Origin: Torreya grandis
Taxonomy: Eukaryota > Streptophyta > Pinopsida > Cupressales > Taxaceae
Direction: 5' to 3'
Assembly (NCBI GenBank): GCA_037957365.1
Contig: JARHVA010000459.1
Span: forward strand, 1,107,001-1,171,000
DNA length: 64,000 nt
The notes under the pieces were generated by a model. The model saw only the letters and a list, made by a program, of their open reading frames with translations. It searched no databases and was not told the origin of the DNA. Numbering within the stretch: the stretch's first letter is position 1; the number at the start of each line of letters is the position of its first letter. The position numbers and the translations under genes are program-made. Of this stretch, positions 23,221-34,355 are shown piece by piece.

Positions 23221-23504
23221 TGTTTTAGGATCTATGAAATATTGCTCTCTAGGGCACAAGTTTTAAGGAATTTAGTTTTATAAAAATCTATTGGTGGATT
23301 AGCAATGATAGAAGTAGGTTTTTAACCATGCATGAGTCAGTTATTGATGAACCTAAATCTAATTGAGATGGGTGGAAATATTATGGTCTTAACTGAGGTG
23401 GACATAAATACTCAAAACTTGAACCAAGGTAGGACAAGAAATCATAAGACCAATGTTTGTTGTAAGATGATGTAGCACACCATCAATCAAAAATAATGAG
23501 GAGT
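23221..23504 (+). repeat. Duplicated unit, copy A
   Basis: Starts TGTTTTAGGATCTATGAAAT and is followed within 5 bp by a second direct copy. Shared blocks include GGGCACAAGTTT, TTAACCATG, and AACCAAGGTAGGACAAGAAAT near the end. Confidence 0.75.
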
Positions 23505-23508
23505 CAAT

Positions 23509-23864
23509 GTTTTATAATCTTTGAAATATTTCAATCTAGGGCACAAGTTTCAAGGTATTTAATTTTATAACCTATTGGTGGAATCAAGATGAGATAAGTA
23601 AGTTGTTAACCATGGATGGGTCAGTTATTAATAAAACTAAATCTACTTTAGATGGATGTAAAGATGATGGTCTTAACTAAAGTAGACACAAATACCAAAA
23701 TAAACTCAAAAAGAGGGAAAATAAGTGTATAAAAAAGGCATGTGGACCACATAAGATGAAAACCTTTCAAGATCGGGACTTGAACCAAGGTAGGACAAGA
23801 AATTATAAGACCAATATTTGTTGTAATCTAATGTAGAACACCAATAATAAAACATGGTGAGGAT
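23509..23864 (+). repeat. Duplicated unit, copy B
   Basis: Direct copy of 23,221-23,504 with an extra segment of about 70 bp in its second half (around 23,695-23,765). It also ends with AACCAAGGTAGGACAAGAAAT and a GTAGAACACC block. Confidence 0.75.
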
Positions 23865-23989
23865 TTAAAGGGAACCAAAACATAGTAAAATTTATCATGC
23901 AAAATTAAAGGTTGCCATATTTATCAGATTGTTATTGCATATCTACAAGGTGGGATTATAATCAACATTCAAAAGGAATTAAAATCAAC

Positions 23990-24640
23990 TATAGCTTATA
24001 AAAATTTATTGGTTTCATGCCAATATAGGTCATTCCCATGAAACATGTTGTATTAAAAAAATTGTTATTTATTTTATGCTAAGAGATACATTCAATCATG
24101 ATGCCATGATAAAAATTCATCATCATGATTTTGTTAATACTTTTCAAAAGAAACAAGCTTTCAATCCTTCTTCCTATAATAATTCAAAAACACTATCTAC
24201 ATCCAACCCTTAACATTCAAACAAATAAATTTGTGTGATTGATGATGACTATGATCAATACTATACCAATTCCCAATATGTGAATGTGGCTAAAGTCAAT
24301 TATCATTGTAAACTTGATCATAAATATCATGTCACATAACCAAATAAACCATCATTTGAAGAGAAACTTCTCACAGATAAGACTACCACTAACATGACTT
24401 TAGAAACTAGTGAGGAACCACTTCCTCCATCTAAACCTCAACCTACCTATATTCCTACAAAAAAAAATTTACCTTCCAAGCCTCATGTTGGTTCTTCCTC
24501 TTCAAAAAATAATTAGAATTTTTTAAAGGAACTTAACTCTATGCCTTGTAAAATACATGTTATCATCAAAAGTTTCACCCTTGAGGAGGTTGTTCATTCC
24601 TCCTCACTTAAGTGATAGCATGGGAACACTTTAAAGGTTT
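23990..24640 (+). pseudogene. gag C-terminal fragment (element 4)
   Basis: FHANIGHSHETCCIKK (about 24,012) follows the Cys-His pattern of the zinc knuckle used by plant gypsy Gag to bind RNA. Downstream are FEEKLLTDKTTTNMTLE, EEPLPPSKPQPTYIP, and FLKELNSMPCKIHV (about 24,515), the pre-protease segment. Only the C-terminal part of gag is visible. No protease or RT follows, and the neighbouring integrase (element 3) is on the other strand, so this is a separate fragment. Confidence 0.6.
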
Positions 24641-25440
24641 TGGTTGACCTTATAGTTGAAGATAACCTCTAGATAGATATATCTCCCCTGATGTTTTCAC
24701 CTAGAACTACAAAATAAGCCTATTGCTTGCAAGGGATAATGGAGAGAGAATTAAAAATAAACAAAACTAGGAAGGTGATGTACCAGATTTATCTCGTCCA
24801 AATACCTATCATGCACTAATAACATGAACTATTATTAAATATAATTTCACAACTCAAATGGAGTATTTAAACATGAATGTTTCATATAGATGCTATAATA
24901 TGATGCATAGACCAAGGGGTTGATCAAGAGATCTAAAAAACATTAATGAATGCTTCCAATTTTGATCCATAAAAGACTATTATAATCATTCTATATAACT
25001 TTAAATGATGACTAATGCTTGTAATTAGGTAATATGATATGATAAATGATAAGAGGTTGCATATACCATCACTAGCATTCATCAACTAACATGGAGTATA
25101 CACTAGATACCAGCATAAGAGAAGGCTAAAACTTAACTTTCTTAATTTCAAAGGTAAATAACAAGTGTTAATTTGGATAAGGATACTTCATATCTACTAA
25201 AATTATCCCTTATAATTCCAAAATCAAGAAAACATATAGGATAAGGGAGAAGAGAGAGAAGATAGGTGTCAAGAGCTAGTGTTGGCTATGAAGCAATCAT
25301 GGAACAAGTTACAAGTAAGAATAAACTACTAAAGGATAGTTATGAAGTATCTCTTTAACATGTGTCTGATCCATTTGATGACAACATGAGAAATGTGATG
25401 TAGGAGTTATTTTTATCTTTATGACTCGTCCTTGAGTTCT
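24641..25440. other. No feature recognised
   Basis: AT-rich DNA between the gag fragment and the left target duplication of element 5. Short plus-strand ORFs have no recognisable content. Confidence 0.4.
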
Positions 25441-25446
25441 TAAACT
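25441..25446. repeat. Target-site duplication of element 5, left
   Basis: TAAACT is identical to 52,498-52,503 and directly abuts the LTR terminus. Confidence 0.75.
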
Positions 25447-26635
25447 TGTATATAAAGGGAAATACAACTGATACATTAATCAATCCTAGTTTGAAGAAGA
25501 TAAATATTACTTACATTTTCTATTGTTGATACATTATATATTTAGGGACATAACCAAGATGTATCTCCTAGACCTAACCAAGGGATATCTTACCATAATA
25601 ATATTACTAGCAAGGGTTCCAAAGCCTCTACTCAAGCAAAAATATGTAATAACCCTAGTTAGCTCCTATGATTTCATATTTACAAAATTAAATGACAAGG
25701 AAAGTAAAGTCTAATCTATTGCTCCCCAAATAATATGGTACAAATTGGGTTTAATAAACATAAAAACTAAGCATGCATAGAATATACTCACATCAATGCA
25801 TGGAAAATCCTATTACATTGAAGAGAATTAAAAATGCAAATCTATATACTCTTACAAAAGAGGAACAAAGTTAGGAATATTTACCTTTGAATATTAACCT
25901 ATCTATCCTCAATCTCTCCCTTGGCCAAGGTGTGTTACAAGAGTTTGTTGTGGTATGTAAGGATAACAAGGATAATTTATATCTAGGATACATAACCTAT
26001 TTGTGCATCTAAAAGACTTGTCCACAAGATAAGATTTGTATCCCTAAAGAAAGTATTGTAACCCTAAGTTATGTTCTTCAAGTATAATGGTGGATAAGTA
26101 GATGCCCAGTATAATTTTATTATTTCCTTCCTCTTAATAAATGATGAAATGATTATGTATATATAATTTAATCTAACCCTAAACCTTTTCAAAATTTTAG
26201 TTGATAAGTTTAACCTAATTGACTTTGTATCGTTATTGATAAAAATAAATTAGGTCTTAGTCTAGGTCACTCAAGGGCTAACATAGACCCTAAATGAGTT
26301 TTATCAATTAGAGTATAGGGTTGATGGGGCTGATATTATAACATAAATCATTGGAAAAATATTTAGTCTTAGGTAATGGATAATGAAGAAGGAAAGTGAC
26401 TAGACGAGGGTACAAAAGAAGAGGCAAAGCTTAGGGGAGGTGTTTTAGGATATGGTTGGATTGTTAAGAAGTGGTAGTATAAGTACAATAATATTGTGAA
26501 GCACTAATGGTCTAGCCACCCCTTTTTTGATGTACCCATTAAGGCATGCACTTAGAGAGATTTAGAGTCGATAGGTTCTTTCAAGATAAAAATCATCAAT
26601 AATTGATAAAAGTTTGAAAATATTATGTGTGTACA
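25447..26635 (-). repeat. 3' LTR of element 5
   Basis: On the minus strand it starts TGTACACACATAAT and ends in ATACA. It is collinear with 51,304-52,497, with many substitutions. Shared blocks include ATTAATCAATCCTAG, GTATCGTTATTGA and GAAAATATTATGTG. The small ORF at 25,523-25,714 lies inside and is not a gene. Confidence 0.85.
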
Positions 26636-26648
26636 TATGCCCCACTCT
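26636..26648 (-). other. Polypurine tract of element 5
   Basis: On the minus strand AGAGTGGGGCATA directly precedes the TG terminus of the 3' LTR, the expected site of plus-strand priming. Confidence 0.6.
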
Positions 26649-26910
26649 AATATCATCACATGTCACTTATGTGAAACAAGTGATGGTGCTTAAGGAAAAT
26701 AACATAAAAACACATAATGCTAAAGCTAACAGAATTACAATAAGGAATAAATCATATTAATGAAAAGATAGAATTAAAAAATGCACACCTTTAATTACCT
26801 TAGTTTTGTAGATAGAGAATAAGATGTAAGAGATGTGAGGGTGTCCAATTTAGGGAACATTCGGTGAACCTATGGAAATTAGAGGAAAGAGTGAAAAATT
26901 AAATTATTTT

Positions 26911-26914
<4 letters not shown>

Positions 26915-26946
<32 letters not shown>
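26915..26946. repeat. (AT)16 microsatellite
   Basis: An uninterrupted run of about sixteen AT units inside the 3' region of element 5. Confidence 0.95.
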
Positions 26947-26949
<3 letters not shown>

Positions 26950-27514
26950 ACATGTCAAAATATTCTCTATGATGTTAGGATTCCATAACATCTTGCAGTT
27001 TGAAGAAATAACTAGTAGAAACAAAGATATGATCAAAAGATAAAATCTAGTGGTAAATATTTGAGAGGTAAATAGTGTTGAATAGTAAATATAAATAGGG
27101 TGAAAAATAATTTGTTTGTTATTTTTACTATTCTAATAAAATAGAGCTCTAAGAGACCTAGTTTGAGACTATAGATCCATCATGGTGAGGAGATGATAAA
27201 TGAGATGAAAAGGACACTTAGTGGATTTAGAGAGTGCATCACAAGTAAGAAATTGTGAATTTTAAAATTTTGAGTACTTTTATTTGAAATTGAGGTAAAT
27301 ATAAAAAACTAACTGGTATGTAAAAATATAGGTACTAGTATTAACCCTAAGAAAATTTTAGGTAAACTTGGGGTAGAATGGGATAAGGGGTAGGAAGAAG
27401 TTAGACCAATAAATGCCTAATGAATTTATGGTAAATGGTCAAATAGTCATCATTGTGAAGGAATAAAGTCAATCAAGTTGACTTAGTCAGTAAGTTGAGT
27501 AGAAATCAAGAGGA

Positions 27515-27850
27515 TGACTATATAGCAATTGGTTGATTTAGTACTTTAAGATACTAGTGGAATGATTTAGTACTCTAAGGGGTGGTTGATTGCATAGTAG
27601 TGGGCCAAATTAGTTTGCAATGAGGGGGAGGTCGAATGTGTACTAGAGGTCCAATATAGTTATTAAAAGAGGGTTGATATAGTCTACAAAATGGGGTCAA
27701 CTATGTACTATATGGACTATTTAATATGATAAAGTTGAAGGAAGGTTGATTTAATATAAAATATGGAAATGTAGTTGAAAATGGTAAGGGTTGATTTAGT
27801 ATCAAAAAAGGGTACCAAGTTGATTTAGTATAAAATAGGTAAATTATATA
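27515..27850 (+). repeat. Degenerate reiterated GTTGATTTAGTA motif block
   Basis: Variants of GGTTGATTTAGTATAAAA recur roughly every 25-60 bases, clearly at about 27,531, 27,561, 27,747, 27,790 and 27,818, with weaker forms between. Similar phrases (GTCAACTATGTACTA) recur in the element 5 leader near 49,750. Confidence 0.6.
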
Positions 27851-27959
27851 TAAAAATCATGAGAAACTAAATCAATCTAGCTAATTAAGTAGTTAAATTT
27901 GTGAACCTTTAAGAATTTATTTGATTATTTATGACATGAATATCTTATATATCTTTTTT

Positions 27960-28720
27960 TGTTTGATATTTTGTAGAGACATTGGATATATTGGAAACTG
28001 ATAGATGCATTGTGGCTTTCATATTTTTTGGATAATTTGAGTAACATGGATAGAGCTCAACTAGTCACAATAAGTTTCAAAGGTGTCATGGGGATGAGGT
28101 AGATCCCACTAAGTGTTTATCTCATTATCACGTTCCTTAAAGGATGTCTGTGTTGCTTGGAATTCCTATAAGAGGGACACTAGTGATTAATGACACACCA
28201 AAGGATCTATATGAGAGATGAGTACTAGCCAAATGGGTGACATGATCAAATAGGTTCCCTATGTATCAAATAATTAGGTTTCCCCATGTGGCTTATGATA
28301 AGCTGCCTTAGGTAGTGAGGTGGAGACATGATCATGTAACTTGATCCATACTCCACATGCCAACTTTATAGACTATTACATGAGGAAATATTATGTGCTA
28401 GTCATATACACACATTTCTACTATATGGCCTAATTGGGTGATTGTTACTATAGGTTTGGTATGGGTGTAGATCACAGACCACTACATCCCATGGGTAGCG
28501 TTATATTTAGTGGCATCCTTTCTAGGATAGTTCAAACTCCCACACCTAGTAGAACCTCTAGTAGTGCCTTATTATTAGGCACAAAATGCTAGAGATCTGA
28601 GAGGGATGGGAGGAGGAGGGTTACTAGTAGAGATACTAGTGAACAAGGTGTAACGTGTTAGACCATGTAATTGTTGATCATAACAACATACAACAATAGA
28701 GACAATAAGGGGAGATGTTA
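27960..28720 (+). pseudogene. Plant mobile domain-like ORF, antisense within element 5
   Basis: A plus-strand frame reads SVLLGIPIRGTLVINDTPKD at 28,150-28,210, then WVLAKWVT, RFPMYQIIRFPHVAYDKLP and VRWRHDHVT. It continues WVALYLVASFLGQFKLPH-like to about 28,620, where internal stops (TAG/TAA/TGA) fit Gln or Trp codons. VSVLLGIPI with the following region resembles the D-V-x-x-L-L-G-L-P-I signature of the plant mobile domain (aminotransferase-like, MAIN/PP7-like). An upstream part with MDRAQLVT (about 28,049) fits the domain start but in another frame. Plant mobile domains are known both in host genes and in gypsy and Mutator-type transposons. Here it is antisense to element 5 gag and about 1.3 kb from the 3' LTR, the position of antisense ORFs in some Tat-lineage elements. 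Assignment rests on motif resemblance only. Confidence 0.45.
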
Positions 28721-29539
28721 TGGATGTGTATACTAGTGCAAAACAAGTACCACAATAGCAATAATAGTAGAGACCACCATGGCCTCATTAAAAATGGAGG
28801 CACCATTACTGATAGTAGTCATAGGCAAGCTCTATAGCATAAGAGGACTTAATAACTACTCTAAGACATAGCTAGTACATAGAGACACTTTTGATGAGAG
28901 GGTCACAATGTGATTAAGTGGTGACTCCTAATTTTTCACTAGTACAAAGGTAACCCATAGATGAGTAACTTGGAAGATGAGTGGATGGAGAGAACATGAT
29001 CAGAAGGTAAGTAGATGGAGAGATAGTGGTTGGTCACACCTAAAATAGTGAGAAATGTTTTGATTATGATTTAATTTTTTGATATATGATACTAGTTCCA
29101 TTATGATTATGGTACATTGATGGTTTTGAGATATATATGTTATCTGATGCCTATCTAATTTAGTTTTGTAGATCTTGTGATGGAAGAGATCAAATGGGGA
29201 TCCTTAGTTATGTCCATGCACCATGAAATTTTAGATGGGGTGGTGGCTCCATATGATCCCACCACATTAGATGATCTTATGTTTTTTTTAAACCATCCCA
29301 AGTGGGTTGATTTATACTAGTGGGGGAGGCTGTGAGGATAGGTGCAATTTTAGGTGGCCAAACTATAGGGATAAGTATCAAGTTTTATATCCTATAATAC
29401 CTCATTAAAATGTACCATTTTTAGTAGACATTTCTAAGCATATATAGGTAGTGTGGCTAGGCCATAGGATGGGCATGATGGAGCACAACCTTAGAGATGG
29501 AGCTATTATACTTTTTATTATGTATAAAAAACATGATGA

Positions 29540-29541
<2 letters not shown>

Positions 29542-29574
<33 letters not shown>
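29542..29574. repeat. (TA)n microsatellite
   Basis: About sixteen TA units. They create the run of alternating Tyr-Ile in a spurious plus-strand ORF. Confidence 0.95.
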
Positions 29575-29576
<2 letters not shown>

Positions 29577-29802
29577 ATATTTATTTTAACATGTTTAGTG
29601 ATCTTAGGAGTTGTACTTGGTTATGTATGTTGATGCATGGATATACTTATTTCTATCACATGTATTTATCTTTTGTTGTATATGCTATGGGAAATATATG
29701 TTGAGTGTTTTCTTTTCTAGCATTATGTAATACACATGCATGGTTAAAAATAAAAAGGTAAAAATGACTTGGAACTATATAAATAATCAAAAATGAATGT
29801 AC

Positions 29803-30490
29803 TACACACTATATCATGATGGGAAATGTGTAATAACAAAAGATGACTAAATATAATAAACCAAATATGGTAAAAAGGGTAACAATTTTCTTAACCCATG
29901 TAAAAGATTTGCACCAAATTAAAACAAGATAAAATCACACTATATCACATTGGGAAGTGTGAAATTAATTTAATAAAATGGAAGGCAAATGAAAAACCAA
30001 ATGGTATAAAAAAACAATTAAGTAAGTCAATCATATAAATGACATTGGAAAGTATAAAAGCAAAGAAAAAATTGGAAAATGAAATTAAATTGATCACACT
30101 AATTCAAGCTAAGAAATATGAAAATTTTAAGAAAATGGTTGTAATTGTATATACAATCAAAAAATAAGAAGATAAAAGTGAAATATTAATGAAGTAATCA
30201 TAAAACATACTATATCAAGAGGGGAAATATGTCAATGATGTGTAACTCATAATCAATCACTATTTATCTCAAATTTGACACATGTAATTTCATTGTGACT
30301 TGGGTATTATAATATTTTTGGATGAGGGTCTTGTCCTATCCATGGTTGTACACTTAAACTCACAAATGGAACACAAATTACGTGGAAACAACTATGAAAA
30401 TGATTTTTAATATATGGTTGTAATGTGGTAATTTGTGAGGAAGGCATGGTCCTACCCATGGTCTAACAATACAACTCATAAAGGGAAACC
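29803..30490 (+). repeat. Reiterated CACACTATATCA...GGGAAATGTG motif block
   Basis: A motif of about 35 bp recurs at about 29,803, 29,934, 30,027, 30,094 and 30,202 at irregular spacing. A second phrase, GTCCTAYCCATGGT followed by ACTCA, recurs at about 30,331 and 30,448, 115-117 bp apart. It is consistent with an ancient tandem array. Confidence 0.5.
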
Positions 30491-31789
30491 ATAAGGGGAA
30501 TGATTATTTAACAAAAAAATATTTCTATAAGGGAAATATTAGGAATGTTATAACGAAATATGGAATAAAAAATCCATAATGTAGGTTGTTATGAAAAGAC
30601 CTTATGAAACAAGAGGTACATTAAGTACATAGGAAAGACACTAAGTGGTTAGTGACTATCAAAATACAAAGGATACCCATTAAAAATAATAATAAAGCTA
30701 TAAAGTAAAATAAGTGAGATACTAAGATCAATTCATGTGGTTATATGAAAAATAAAATTAAAATGGACATACCCTCCCACAGCATGTTCCCCATTCCTTA
30801 GGACCTCTAATAGAGCCATCGGTCTACTATGAAGATTGGGTAGTTGTGTGAGATAGCAGGTAGTACTAAAAGTTTTTTTATTATCATTTTTCAATATACT
30901 AGCCTACTACACCCCAATATACCTCAATTTTATCATGAGGCTAATTTTGGAGTTTTGGCTTAGATTAGAAAAGGATATGTTATATGAATCACATCTATTA
31001 GTGTGATTTGAATTTTGAAATTTATATGTTTCATTTTGTATCATTGCTTTTTGTTTAGATGATTTGGATTTTATGAGTCCTCCTCCATATGGATTTAGAA
31101 TAACCAACATGAGGTATAAAATTGATACACATGAAAGAGATTTAGACTTTGGTTAAAGGAAGCTAAGTATACTTAGATATGATTGACTAAACACTTAGGA
31201 TTTCCTATGAACCAATATGTTATCTCAAGTTTAAACCATGTGCATGCTTAGTTTGTGAAATGAAATAAGTTAATAAAGGGAGATCCAAAGTGGATCGGTG
31301 ATAATAGGATCATAATGAGATGACTTGTTTACTAAAATATCACATGGAAAAGAAGGATTACTAAGCAGAGCAAGGTTTGTATAACCAAGTCACAATAATA
31401 ATTATCCATTTTATGAGATAAGGTAGAATAAAAACATGAGAAAAGATGTATATATCCATAAAAATAAAGTAAAGTTTAAATATAAGCATGTAAACATGGA
31501 AAGCATGAAAAAAATCCATAACATAAGATGAAAGAAATGAAACCATATATAACACATAAAGTGAAACATAAAGATCCATGTAAGATAGATAAGTGAAGAA
31601 AAATTTGACACAGATTCAAATGATATAAGATAGATATAAAATTAGAGTACAAGTCCAATCTAAAATCATAATGAAAATTAAAATAACACCATGATGTGTT
31701 CATAAATATTGTTAAATCTATCCATAAATATTATCTATAACATCTGATATATCTCTATGAATATAGATCCAAACTATAGTAAGAGTTTC

Positions 31790-32080
31790 ATCTATCCTAT
31801 GGGAAAGCTATGAAAAGACCTCTCATCAAATCTCCTCAAAAAATAAATATGTACAATTAAAGGATAATTCTCATGATGGTTCTTGTGTATATAATACTCA
31901 ATAAGTGGAATATATTTTGGAATAGGAATGGTATCTATAGGACAAGGAGGTGTCACCATCAATGGAGAATGAACCATGGGTGGGGGATAATATGTAGGTG
32001 GAATGGGATCCATAGGTGAATAAGGAACCATAGGTGGAGTGGGAACCATAGGTGAAGAATAAGGATCCTTATTACATGGA
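31790..32080 (-). pseudogene. Proline-rich gag-like fragment
   Basis: The minus strand encodes MVPTPPMVPYSPMDPIPP and then YYPPPMVHSPLMVTPP, a Met-Val-Pro-Pro periodic segment like the Pro-rich stretches of plant gypsy Gag proteins. It then becomes more charged (HKNHHENYP). The DNA repeats a unit close to GGTGGAGTGGGAACCATA. No capsid motif follows. It may be a fragment of another minus-strand element whose promoter region lies at 33,300-33,080. Confidence 0.4.
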
Positions 32081-33180
32081 CAACCTATGAGAGGAAGAAC
32101 TATTATAGCTAGAAATTACACCCTTGTGAGAGAGTTCTTCATGCTCTCTCACTTCCAACTATAAGCATGGGGAAAAACTCAGGATGTGGGTATCTTAGGG
32201 TGAGGTTTAACCTCTAGGATTTTTAATGAGACTAGTTCCTTAGGTGCTTCACTTCAGCTCTTGATTCCCACACTAAAATCTACTATTGGCTAAAGAAAAG
32301 GGATATGAAAATAACATGAAAATAAATATAAGATAAAGGAAGTGATGCATCAAAAAAAATGATCCCCTTGGTTTGGGAAATGACACTAATTTAGCATAAG
32401 ATACATTTTCTTACACAACCTCACAAGTAGTTAATTTGCATAAGTATTTTGTAAACTAGGCTCACTGAACCATACATAAATTAAAGAGGTATTTATAAAT
32501 CCACACTAAGCATCCATTAATGGTGTAAATAGCTCAATTCTATACCTACAAATAACTAAAAAACACCTAAAAATAGGCAAGAAAGAAGGACAATGAGCTT
32601 AGAAGGAAACTTCTTCACAACACCATTGTGCACCAGCTTACTTAACACAATATTTAGACAAAGAGATAGGCAAAAAAATAATCTTTATTTCTTCAAAAAG
32701 GTCTATTACAAATTGATTTTGGTAGAATAACTTTATAAAAAATTTAGAGATAATTTCTTGGCTCCAATGCCTTCCATTTATAATAGAAAAAGGAGGAAAA
32801 GAAGATGGGAAGAGGGAAGAAGTCATTGATGACTGGGATCCCTATTGTCATCCTCCATTTTACTTCTAAATATGACACTCAAGATCACTAAACAACCTTC
32901 TCGAGTCCCTCTCACCTTTAAGTCTCTCTTTGATGTATTTGAGGAGCCATGCTATAAGAAATTAAGATGTCTCTTCTTTGAACAACTAAATTGATCTTTG
33001 CATTTAAAAAATGTCATGGTGATCCTCCCCTTCATGTGTCTTGTTGAAAAGGATGTGGGCCTCCTTGCTTGGGAAATTAAGCTAACCCATGTTATATTTA
33101 AGCTAGATGGTAAATTTTTAGGAGAAAACCACATTAAAGGATGAGAGCCTTTGTAAATTCCTAGCTACCAGTAACTTGGA
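32081..33180. other. No gene; possible leader or LTR sequence
   Basis: Nothing readable as a domain. It lies between the Pro-rich fragment and a minus-strand promoter-like cluster. The two minus-strand ORFs here are short and without motifs. Confidence 0.35.
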
Positions 33181-33189
33181 CTTCCCTTT

Positions 33190-33305
33190 ACACTGATTGG
33201 TCATCCTTGTGCCACTTGTCCTTTACTGATTGGCCCTTTTTCCTCTAGCTTATGTCATGTGGTAGCCTTTCATTCATTGGATCATGAATCTCATATTATT
33301 GGACC
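33190..33305 (-). promoter_or_regulatory. CCAAT-box cluster, LTR promoter-like
   Basis: On the minus strand CCAAT occurs four times in this short stretch (plus-strand ATTGG at GATTGGTC, GATTGGCC, CATTGGATC and TATTGGACC). A TAAATATAA motif lies about 100 bases further along the minus strand (about 33,095). CCAAT repeats upstream of a TATA-like element are typical of plant LTR promoters. Confidence 0.35.
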
Positions 33306-33681
33306 AAGATTAATTCAATCACTTGAAGAAACCTGATTTACTCTATGTAGATTAATTCAAGTTCTTGATATCTCTAACTTTAGACTTTCCCAGATCCTTT
33401 ACTTATAAAGCTTTTTAAGTAAAGTATTTAGAGAAACCTGATTTAATCTATGCAAAGTAATTTAGGTTTTCCAAGATTACTTACTTTGGACTCATCCATC
33501 TTGAAGTCTTTGGGATTTTTCCACTTGAAGTCTCCTTTATTATACATAATCCTATTTATCTCAGGAAAATATCCCAAAGGAATTCCTTGGGACAATTTGT
33601 TCAAAGGAATTCCTTCAAACTTTTTATCCAAATCTTCCTTCTTTCCCTCTTCCTTTAGAAATTAACTTTCAAATTTTTCAA

Positions 33682-33910
33682 AATGGACTTTCTCAAAGGG
33701 TGAAAGACCCTTCAGGATTCCTATATGTCCCTTCAAACTTTCGTAATGATCCTCCTGAAGGGAAGATACCCTTTAAGAATTTTTAAATGGTCCTTCTGAA
33801 GTGTAACATACCCTTTAGTAAACTTGAAATTGTCATCTTGGAGAAGGAAATGCCCTTCAGATTTGTGAAAGTGACCTTAGAATAAGTTGACTGGTCCTTC
33901 AAAAAAGTGA
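33682..33910 (+). repeat. 41-42 bp degenerate minisatellite
   Basis: Units beginning AATGATCCTCCTGAAG, AATGGTCCTTCTGAAG, AATTGTCATCTTGGAG and AAGTGACCTTAG start at 33,745, 33,786, 33,828 and 33,869 (spacings 41, 42, 41). An earlier related unit starts at 33,682 with an insertion. Each carries a CCCTTYAG-like core about 25 bases in. Confidence 0.7.
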
Positions 33911-34355
33911 AAAGGACCTTTGGGTTTTTTTCTAGGACCATCTTCTTTCAAAAATGAACCTTGGATTTTGGAGAAGATTTGTCCCTTGAAGAACTCAAGA
34001 AGCACTATTTTATTAGACCAAATCATGTTTTTCAAGCCCCTTTACTTATTTTGAGCTTCTGACTACTCATAACTTATGAAGTAATTAATTAGTGCTCCTT
34101 GGAGAACCCAAAATACACTATCCATGAGTAATTTAAGTTTGTAAACTTGAATAACTTCTAATTATAAAACATTTAGAATTCAAGCACCGCTAGAAACTTG
34201 ATTTACACATTATCCCCATAAACCCAAAGTCTTGTGACTTAGAAAGCCCAAAGACTTCTTTGGTGAACCTGAAGAGTTATGAGAGAGAGAGAGAGAACTC
34301 TAAGACTTCTCCTTATAAGAATCTGAAGTTTTTTGAACTTGCCACTTTTTCTTGA
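33911..34355. other. No gene; short (GA)n run
   Basis: No readable domain. (GA)8 at 34,281-34,297 is the only simple repeat. Confidence 0.4.

Larger units (their letters stand above)
26649..27959 (-). other. 3' untranslated region of element 5 with degenerate repeats
   Basis: No sense-strand domain is readable. It contains the (AT)n run at 26,915 and a block of reiterated GTTGATTTAGTA-like motifs at 27,515-27,850. Confidence 0.5.
28721..31780. other. No gene recognised; AT-rich with degenerate repeats
   Basis: Beyond the (TA)n tract and the motif block at 29,800-30,490, nothing is readable. The Phe/Tyr-rich ORFs on the minus strand at 31,361-31,703 are products of A-rich DNA. Confidence 0.5.

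Noticed and set aside
31361..31703. Overlapping Phe/Tyr-rich minus-strand ORFs as a membrane protein
   Set aside because: They are three frames of the same A-rich plus strand, with no start context, motif or neighbour support.
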